Source: Chrysomallon squamiferum
Taxonomy: Eukaryota > Mollusca > Gastropoda > Neomphalida > Peltospiridae
NCBI GenBank assembly: GCA_012295275.1
Contig: CM022670.1
Span: 42,103,974-42,132,973, forward strand
DNA length: 29,000 nucleotides
Direction: 5' to 3'
Shown: positions 21,765-29,000 of the stretch, piece after piece
How the letters are laid out: each line of letters starts with the position of its first letter
How positions within the stretch are numbered: position 1 is the first letter of the stretch
The notes under the pieces: model-generated
What the model was told of the DNA's origin: nothing
What the model saw: the letters and a program-made list of their open reading frames with translations, nothing else
Database searches by the model: none
Made by a program: the position numbers and the translations under genes

Positions 21765-22875
21765 CACTAATTTCAGTCCATTTCAAATTTGTTAGATAGT
21801 CCAGTAATTTCAGTACTTACCATTTGAAATTATTTTAGAAAGTCCAGTAATTTCAGTACTTACCATTTCAAATTATGTTATAGTCCAGTAACTTCAGTAT
21901 TTACCATTTCAAATTATGTTATAGTCCAGTAACTTCAGTATTTACCATTTCAAATTATGTTATAGTCCAGTAATTGTCTATTTACCATTTCAGATGTTAT
22001 TAAACAATGCAGTAATTTCTGTATTTGTCACAACAAATATTATTAAACAGTGCAGTAATCTCTGTATTGACCATTTCAAATAGCATTAAATAAGCTCAGT
22101 AATTTCTGTATTTGTTATTTCAAACAGTATTAAACAATGCAGTAATTTCTGTATTTACCATATCAGATATTATTAAACAGTGCAGTCATTTCTGTATTTA
22201 TCATTTCAAACAGTATTAAACAGTGCAGTCATTTCTGTATTTATCATTTCAAATATTATTAAACAGTGCAGTAATTTTTGTATTTATCATTTCAAATAGT
22301 ACTAAACATTGCAGTAACTTCTGTATTTATTATTTCAAATATTATTAAACAGTGCAGAAATTTCTGTATTTATCATTTCAAATAGTATTAAACATTGCAA
22401 TAACTTCTGTATTTATCATTTCAAACAGTATTAAACAGTGCAGTAATTTCTAAATTTATCATTTCTGTATTTATCATTTCAAATAGTACTAAACATTGCA
22501 ATAACTTCTATAGTTATCATTTCAAACAGTATTAAACAGTTCAGTAATTTCTGTATTTATCATTTCAAATACTATTAAACAGTGCAGTTATTTCTGTATT
22601 TGTGATTTCAAATAGTAGTAAACAGTGCAGTAATTTCTGTATTTGTGATTTCAAATACTATTAAACAGTGCAGTAATTTCTGTATTTGTGATTTCAAATA
22701 TTGTTAAACAGTGCAGTAATTTCTGTATTTGTGATTTCAAATAGTATTAAACAGTGCAGTAATTTCTGTATTTGTCGTTTCAAATAGTATTAAACAGTGC
22801 AGTAATTTCTGTATTTCTTATTTCAAGTAATATTAGACTATTTGAAATAGTATTAGACAACTCAGTAATTGCTAT
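21765..22875. repeat. 43-bp minisatellite array, about 25 copies
   Basis: Each unit contains CAGTAATTTCTGTATTT, then ATTTCAAATA and a TTAAACAGTG tail, total period about 43. The first five or so units (up to about 21990) are an older variant with GTACTTACC or GTATTTACC and AGTC joints and periods of 41-43. The right part is more homogeneous. The last units (22830-22875) decay. It lies about 100 bases beyond the likely 3' end of the SMIM15-like gene. Confidence 0.95.
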
Positions 22876-23070
22876 ATTAACTATACGTTGATTATGAGAT
22901 TAAAAATGTCTATGCATAGACACAAATAAATGAAATTCTATAACAAGAAGAAAAAGACTACAAAAATGAATTTATTTTTGAAAGTAACTGAGTGTTGATT
23001 TTATACATGATTTACACTGAGAATGTCTGATAAAAAAAACTCAGTAGCTGTACAGAGAAGAAAAAATATT

Positions 23071-23102
<32 letters not shown>
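22876..23102. other. 3' flank and UTR of the SMIM15-like gene
   Basis: AT-rich. TTTATT at 22971-22976, read on the - strand, is a canonical AATAAA about 225 bases after the SMIM15-like stop. An (AT)n run follows at 23070-23096. Confidence 0.5.
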
Positions 23103-23103
<1 letters not shown>

Positions 23104-23208
23104 TATATACATGTATATAAATATTCACACAGCATAAAGACAAGTCAATCAGTACTTATATATACATGTATATGAATATTCGCACTGCATAAAGCCAAGT
23201 CAATCAGT
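23103..23208. repeat. 55-bp tandem duplication overlapping the SMIM15-like stop codon
   Basis: A 51-base block at 23103-23153 recurs at 23158-23208 with five or so differences. The right copy includes the last two codons (Thr-Asp) and the stop of the SMIM15-like frame. The left copy repeats that Thr-Asp-stop sequence inside the 3' UTR. Confidence 0.9.
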
Positions 23209-23436
23209 TTTGTGGCGTCTGGTTTTCGCCATGTTGGCTTCTCTTCTGGATTTCTTTTTTTTATCTTTCTCCTTCGACTCTATCTGTTTAGCAAGTGTCC
23301 ATGCAAGGTAAGCGCTAATGAGGAACAGGGGGGATAAACAGAGGAGAACGTAGTAGATAAACTGCCAGGGATTTTGTGCAGCCCAGATCAGCAGACTTTT
23401 CAGCATTTCATTCCAGTCCCAGCCAAAGAGTGTCAT
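23200..23436 (-). CDS. SMIM15: SMIM15-like small single-pass membrane protein (78 aa)
   Basis: The ATG at 23436-23434 gives MTLFGWDWNEMLKSLLIWAA. QNPWQF then leads into a membrane segment at about residues 27-49 (YYVLLCLSPLFLISAYLAW), followed by LAKQIESKEKDKKKK and a basic tail ending in RRHKTD. Human SMIM15 (74 aa) has the same plan: an EWAAKDP segment, a TPLFLASAVLSWKLAK membrane stretch, IEAREKEQKKK and a KAKRLKKD end. Length and motif order agree. The Met chosen matches the family's length. An upstream in-frame ATG at 23472 lies before a splice acceptor (tttgtttcag, AG at 23465-23464) and so is probably intronic. The CDS therefore sits in one exon, with a 5' UTR intron upstream. The biochemical function of SMIM15 is not established; a single-pass membrane protein with a charged tail is all that can be said. 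Confidence 0.9.
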   Translation of the reverse strand: MTLFGWDWNEMLKSLLIWAAQNPWQFIYYVLLCLSPLFLISAYLAWTLAKQIESKEKDKKKKSRREANMAKTRRHKTD

Positions 23437-23463
23437 GTTGCCGTGGGAATGTAGGAGGACAGG

Positions 23464-23643
23464 CTGAAACAAATACTTGTCTTTAATAACAGTGATTATT
23501 CTGTGTTACACAAATTAGCCTGTCACATCAAACATAACATACATAAATACGGCCTGCTACTTTAATTAATCAAACATTTAAAAAAAAAAATTATTTAGGA
23601 ATGTTGGATACTTGTTATAATTTATACTTAAATAATAAAGAGA

Positions 23644-23685
<42 letters not shown>

Positions 23686-24207
23686 TCCTTCTTTTTTTTT
23701 CTTTTTTCTTTTTTTTCAATTTTTCTGGTTTCTTTTCAATAAATAAGAGATTTTTCATTTTGGGATGTAGTATAACAACAACAATAATAATAATTTTGTC
23801 GTTGACTAATGTAACTAAACACTACAGCAATACATATATCTACTGTCCAGTGGTATAAGTACATGTATAATTAAATCGGTTATAGCTGAAATAAAGAATT
23901 AATAATTATGACTCAGCATGTACGAAACATTTACCATGTAACTTGTAAGTCATTCAAAATGTAGAATTTCTTCAAATATATGCCTAGCGATTACATCAAA
24001 TACATTATTAATGATTAAAAAGAAATTAAACATTTCTTTGTTGGAAAATAATATAATGAAGAAAAAAAATAAACTCTACGAAGTGTACATTTAATGGTTT
24101 ATCGAAAATAATGCGTTTTTTACAAAGATGCAATGTTGATTTTACTATTATTATTATTAAAAGTGAATGGCTGAATAATCGGAGTGTTAAAATGACAGTT
24201 GATTCAC
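23464..24207 (-). other. Probable 5' UTR intron of the SMIM15-like gene
   Basis: This runs from the acceptor next to the coding exon to a possible donor (AAG|GTGAATC, GT at 24207-24206 on the - strand). It contains (TTA)n at 23645-23686, T-rich tracts to 23720 and no coding signal. Confidence 0.4.
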
Positions 24208-24320
24208 CTTACAACGAATTCCTTGGGCCGGATCAGTGGAGCCCAAACTAATTTTTAAACTAAATCTTCCGATTTCTAGATCATCACTAAACTTGATTCA
24301 AGGGAGGTAATTCTAATAAA
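24208..24320 (-). other. Candidate non-coding first exon of the SMIM15-like gene
   Basis: A slightly G+C-richer block whose - strand 3' end gives a good donor, TGTAAG|GTGAATC. It also holds the molluscan repeat-like motif AAGGGAGGTAATT (24300-24312 on +). The 5' limit is unknown. Support is only the donor and position. Confidence 0.25.
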
Positions 24321-25159
24321 TGGTTTATGTTAGTCTTGATTTCATGTATCTAATTCAATGTTATTGATAAACAAGACTTGAGACAAGCGAAAGTAGGACT
24401 AGTATCAGGTATGACTTATTTTTTCTGAAGATTTATTACGTACGATGTTTAGGGACGTTTGTAACGTTGTGAAAGAATTTTTTTTTATAATAATAAAAGT
24501 GGAATTTCCTTGTTACATTTTAAAGGCAAACGAGTTACTGAATGCGGACCTCCAGAGATTCAGTTCATCTACGAGGTAAATATTTCAAATATTTTATGGT
24601 TCAGTTGTTGTTGTTTTAAATTTATTTTTAACTAATTTGTTTTAAAATTGTAACATTAATAGTAATTGCAACATGATGGACGTCTGGTAATATTCAAGAC
24701 GCAGTCGTAAATTCAAATATAAAATATTTGTTGCAATATTTCTATGATTTGTTGTTTTAACGCTAGAAAAAAAAAAAAAAAAAAAAAAAAAATTCACGTT
24801 ATAGTATTTATTTTAAATCATTGAAGGTACGTACGAATAAACGAAGTTTTTATTTATTTATTTATTTTATGCTTGTCAAATCGATCAGGTTATAAATCTT
24901 TTTGTGATACCAGCGTATCATGGAAGATTAATTCAAATGTTTATTTTAAATCACTGGAGATAACTAGGAAGGAAGTTTCTTTTTTCTTTTTTTTTTGTTT
25001 TTTTTTTTTTATATTTATTTATTTATTTATTTATATACGTTTTAGAATCATTTTTATTTTTTAGTCTAATTTCGGTTATATAAATCGCACGAAACTAAGT
25101 AATTGGCTGCAGAAGTTGTTTTATTAATAAAATTCAGTCATCAACAGTTTATAAACATT

Positions 25160-25194
<35 letters not shown>

Positions 25195-25512
25195 TAAAAA
25201 TGGTACGTTCTATTACATTTCGTACTACCTTCCCTTGAGTTACTGAAAAAAGGAGGTTCTTCTTTAAAGTGATATAATAAGATATTATTTGCTATCTGAC
25301 AACCTAGAACTCGACATGTAGTATTTTAATTGATCTAGAGTCAAAACAACAAAACATAGAAAAGTTCTGAGAAAAGTTGTTACTTGTATTAGGTTTAATA
25401 CCACAGAAAGCTGATATGTTAGATATCAAAAGATTAAACATTCGTATCTCAATTTCTTTTCCTTTTCTTCTTCTTTTTCAGATTTCCTTATGTGAAAGTG
25501 ATAAATAAATAA
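24321..25512. other. Intergenic stretch with simple repeats
   Basis: AT-rich; it includes poly-A (24767-24792), T-rich and (ATTT)n tracts (24980-25035) and (CTA)12 at 25160-25195. A pyrimidine tract ending in CAG (25455-25481) resembles a splice acceptor but is followed by stops in all frames. No gene is supported. Confidence 0.5.
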
Positions 25513-25813
25513 TACAAATGTTTTGAATGTGACCAATACTTTTTCTGACAACACAAACCAAAGGAGACACGAAAAGTCAGGCAAGCGACTTCGATCCTGG
25601 GATTGGCAGAAACAAGCTCTGTACATTAATGAAGAAAATGTCAGTTGGAAGGCAACAGATTTTATGTCTTTGCCTGGACAGAATAAAGCAGTATCTTGTG
25701 TAAATAAATCATCAGTGAAAGCTTGCACATCGCAGACTTACAAGTGTCCATCTTGTTTTCAGTCATTTGCTGACATTGGTCGAAATGTTGGAAAATACTA
25801 CAGAAAACAGTGA
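25513..25813 (+). pseudogene. Rearranged partial copy of the C2H2 zinc-finger gene, inverted
   Basis: It starts with a degenerate finger (TACAAATGTTTTGAATGTG) that matches the tenth finger of array 1 in the gene at 4722-7589, with one extra T that shifts the frame and a loss of about 50 bases. A 163-base block (about 25577-25739) follows that is nearly identical to the gene at 6450-6612. I count four base differences, giving one residue change in the SGKRLRxWDWQKQAL to KACTSQT segment. The copy then jumps directly to the last finger of array 2 (YKCPSCFQSFAD) and diverges (IGRNVGKYYRKQ, stop at 25811-25813). No complete finger survives. It lies on the opposite strand to the gene, 18 kb away. 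It could be a decayed paralogue patched by gene conversion. Expression is unlikely; stops precede it in every frame. Confidence 0.88.
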
Positions 25814-25992
25814 AACTTCTAAGTTCAGTTAACAGTTAATATTTTGTACTTAAACACATCGATAAAACCTCAGAAAGATCTAGTCTGTGTAAAATTATTA
25901 AATAATATGTGTCAGTTTTGATTATCGTACATCAAACATAGATAGTTAGTATGCTTTACATAAAAATAAAATAATAATAATAATAGTAATAA

Positions 25993-26047
<55 letters not shown>

Positions 26048-26929
26048 ACAAAATATAAAAAAGATATAACAAAACAGAACAAAAAATAATTTAAAAATGT
26101 TGGCATAGTTAATGGAAGAAACAAAATGGGTTAAAACAAAAATGTTCGATTTAAACCTCTCTATAACGCCATCCGTGTCTTTCACTGAGTTTTAGACGTT
26201 TGACTACTCATTGTTTTAATTCAACATTTTGCTGGAAACAGAGGAAATATGGCTGATAACTTACCATCAGTAATTATATTCGCAAACCGCAGAGGAAATT
26301 AACTGGGATCTACCAAAAATGTTTTTAAGTTGGAACCTTTGATATTTTCCATTTGGTGCAATTAGGTCAGTACGTGTTGGTGTTTATACGTCATCAAACG
26401 TTCACTCAGTTGATGTTTGGTAACACAAGTCACGTGTCACTGGAGGACCGTTCACGAACTGTTACGTAACTCAAAGTTTTTATTTCTTCTAACAGTTTTA
26501 TTATTTTTAATCTTTAATACATCCAACAAAAAAGTAATGAAACTTAAGTAATTTTATAAATAAAAATGTTAATCAGCTCTGAAAAGAAACACCCAAACCC
26601 TTTCAATCCTGTTCTGTACTGCAAAACAAAACGCAATCTTGCACTGAATTCCTGAGATCAGTGAATTCAAAATAAACATCGTCACGTAGTCAGTCCTTCA
26701 AGAAAACAACAATTTGACGTAAACGGTTCAAGATTGGCAATTTTTTCTCTCTTGAATTCGATCGTTAATTGTTACCTGCTTACTGAACAAAGGAAATAAA
26801 GAGGTGTGTAACTCAGCATACGTTTTGTTGTTTTTCCACGACCACTGGACAAGCACTCGACCAGTTTCGTAATTGTAGTAATTCTTAATCTCAGAAACTT
26901 GTTACGACACTGTGTGAACTAAATATCAA
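25814..26929. other. Intergenic stretch with an (AATA)n repeat
   Basis: An (AAT) then (AATA)n microsatellite occupies 25970-26047. The rest is AT-rich with scattered CACGTG-like and TTACGTAA sequences (26420-26470). No reading frame of interest was found. Confidence 0.5.
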
Positions 26930-27361
26930 TATTAAGAGTGATTAAGAGTGTAATACTGAGTTTAAGTATGTGTGTGTAATACTGAGTTTAAATATGTGTG
27001 TAATACTGAGTTTAAGTATGTGTGTGTAATATTGAGTTTAAATATGTGTGTGTAATACTGATTAAGAGTGTAAGACTGAGTTTAAGTATGTGTGTAATAT
27101 TGATTAAGAGTGTAATACTGAGTTTAAGTATGTGTGTGTAATACTGAGTTTAAGTATGTGTGTGTAATACTGAGTTTAAGTATGTGTGTAATACTGAGTT
27201 TAAGTATGTGTGTAATATTGATTAAGAGTGTAATACTGAGTTTAAGTATGTGTGTGTAATACTGAGTTTAAGTATGTGTGTAATACTGAGTTTAAGTATG
27301 TGTGTAATATTGATTAAGAGTGTAATACTGACTTTAAGACTATGTGTGTAATATTGGGTTT
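26930..27361. repeat. 24-bp minisatellite with interspersed ATTAAGAGTG units
   Basis: Tandem copies of TAATACTGAGTTTAAGTATG plus a GTGTG tail of variable length (22-26 bases per unit). Shorter ATTAAGAGTG units are inserted at about 26931, 26941, 27061, 27103, 27221 and 27313. These divide the array into blocks and suggest higher-order amplification. Confidence 0.93.
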
Positions 27362-28501
27362 ACATCTCAATCAGTTCATTCAGATGTTGATAAAAAGTAA
27401 ATAAAATTAAGTTAAATAAAATTAAAAAATAACAATCAAAGAAAACAAAAAAACCCATCTGTTTGGTATCGGACAGCTAAATATCAAATGTTACATGTAT
27501 TGGACCAATACGTTTGGAAATGTAGACTTTCTCAATTTGACATTTTTGGTTACAAATTTTTAGAGTCTGAGTTTGCGGAATGTTCTTCATAATGTTGGTG
27601 TTGCTGGATATTATTATTTATTTATTTATTTTAGTTTTTAAATTATTTTTTGACACAGGACCATGTCAAGAGTTCATAATATTTTGACCTTTACTTTTGA
27701 TCTTGTGGATGCTCTGACACTAAACTGACCTTTAGTTAGTATTATAGCCCAAGGTATTAGTAACAACATACACAATGTTTAGAGATGCAATGTTCTTCAT
27801 AAATCAGTAACATACAATCAAATTAAAAATGTTTGAGGAATAATGTATGGTTTCCGATATCAAGCATTGTTAAATGTTAACTGGATCTAGCAGTCATCAA
27901 TTACCACTTCACATAGAGTCCTGCTTTGCAATATTCAGCTGAACTTTCTGCCTGGTAACCTTGCACTTGGTGATTTGACACGAAATGATCCTACTGACTG
28001 AATACTGTGAATGGACTGAGTACCCTGAGTTAGAGAGATATATTTAAAAAGTTAAATAATATAATATAATAAAAACACAACCAACAATAATAACAACAAC
28101 AATAACAAAACAAAAAATAAATAAAAATCCCCCAAAAGACAAAAAACAACAACAAACAAAGAGTGAATTTGTGAAATATTTCAGTCTGTTGTTTGACAGC
28201 CGGTGTGAGTAGTTGTTCCTGAATCTGATAATTCACAATACAGTCACTAAAACGTTATAAGAAAAGAAATGAATAAACCTACAACCGTTAAAAGATTAAC
28301 AACAAATACCAGGAAGGCAGATTTATTTTAAAAAAAGCAACACAACACAGCTAAAACATTGCTGGAGTAGACATATCTGAATGTTCTTTGATATTATAGT
28401 GAAGACTGGTAGAGTTTTCGTCAGCTAAAAGTAAGATACTACAATATTTGCATGTAAACAATGCAATTTAGATGTTATAACGAGGCTGAGAGGAACACGC
28501 T
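27362..28501. other. Intergenic stretch, no gene recognised
   Basis: AT-rich. A G+C-richer part at 27890-28020 has no open frame with a recognisable domain. A-rich and AAC-type repeats lie at 28060-28160. Confidence 0.4.
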
Positions 28502-28607
28502 GATTGGTTAGGTATCATTCAAGTGTTTGTAATTCAGATTTTGCTGAATACTGTCTGTTTTTTTCTAAAACAAAGGCGGCCATTTTGTTTGCAAAATTCT
28601 CGCGATA
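28502..28607. promoter_or_regulatory. Candidate housekeeping promoter: CCAAT box, YY1 site and TMTCGCGANR motif
   Basis: Within 106 bases there is an inverted CCAAT box (GATTGG, 28502-28507), a YY1 consensus GCCATTTTG (28579-28587) and TCTCGCGATA (28598-28607), an exact match to TMTCGCGANR. These sit in a local CpG-richer patch (AAGGCGGCC, AAGCGGCG). This combination is typical of TATA-less housekeeping promoters, with YY1 near the start site. Which strand it drives is unclear; no exon is visible on either side in the window. Confidence 0.4.
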
Positions 28608-28909
28608 AGCGGCGAATTAAACTCGATGTTAGGATCATAAACAAAATAAATATACAGTACATTTATATTATCTATCAGCAGTATTGCTTGAATGCTGAAT
28701 TCCACCCCAGTGAAAATAAACTGATAACTTCTTAAAAATATAATACGTATTTTAAAACTTGGTTTATTTTATCAGAGAAACTGTCAATACTCAGATAAGT
28801 ACAATCAAATCATATAAGTACAAAGCTAAGAAAATTATTTTGTTTCTACAAAAATATCTATTTGCGCCTTTATTTGCTTTTAATCTCACAGTTAAAGAGT
28901 TGATTGCAC

Positions 28910-28957
28910 CTAATTAGCATATGCAACACCTTTCTGAAGTCGCTCTAATGATTAGAG
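28910..28957. promoter_or_regulatory. Homeodomain/POU-type motif cluster
   Basis: CTAATTAG (28910-28917), GCATATGC (28917-28924) and the 15-base palindrome CTCTAATGATTAGAG (28943-28957) lie within 48 bases. The last holds two inverted TAAT cores one base apart. It could be a dimeric homeodomain site; this rests on motif match only. Confidence 0.25.
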
Positions 28958-29000
28958 TGTATTACAGAGGATTTTATAATATCAAATGCTTCTAATACTT

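Noticed and set aside
25455-25520. Splice-acceptor-like tract before the zinc-finger copy, hinting at an exon
   Set aside because: All three frames meet stops between the CAG and the homologous region, and the finger is frameshifted.

Overview
The window is AT-rich, intron-bearing animal DNA, most likely from a mollusc (class not resolved). The reasons are spliced genes with GT-AG introns, very dense microsatellites and minisatellites, a decayed mariner element, a LINE fragment, a long C2H2 zinc-finger gene, and copies of the AAGGGAGATAA-type motif that is common in bivalve and gastropod repeats. There are no bacterial features, rRNA genes, recognisable tRNAs or CRISPR arrays.

Layout. 1-2325: the 3' three exons of an SREK1IP1 (splicing-factor interacting protein) homologue on the + strand; its 5' exon(s) lie upstream of the window. 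3014-4255: a dead mariner-superfamily transposon on the - strand. 4517-7603: the large terminal exon of a 20-finger C2H2 zinc-finger gene on the - strand, with a possible promoter near 9240-9375. 9370-13070: intergenic DNA dominated by simple repeats, plus two small families of short direct repeats. 13073-17883: a complete five-exon + strand gene for a secreted protein of about 282 residues. By eye it is a divergent Cu/Zn superoxide dismutase-fold protein with the copper ligands replaced and the zinc loop missing. 18301-19390: a broken LINE reverse transcriptase. 20939-21363: a possible MITE. 21765-22875: a 43-bp minisatellite. 22971-23463: the coding exon of an SMIM15 homologue on the - strand. 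25513-25813: a rearranged partial copy of the zinc-finger gene in the opposite orientation. 26930-27361: a 24-bp minisatellite. 28502-28607: a compact housekeeping-type promoter motif cluster whose gene is not visible.

The genes do not form an obvious pathway. SREK1IP1 and SMIM15 are both on human 5q12, so their closeness here may reflect old linkage. The most interesting items are the apparently non-catalytic secreted SOD-like protein, the finger-by-finger duplication inside the zinc-finger protein with its mosaic inverted copy, and a minisatellite that begins exactly at a 5' splice site.
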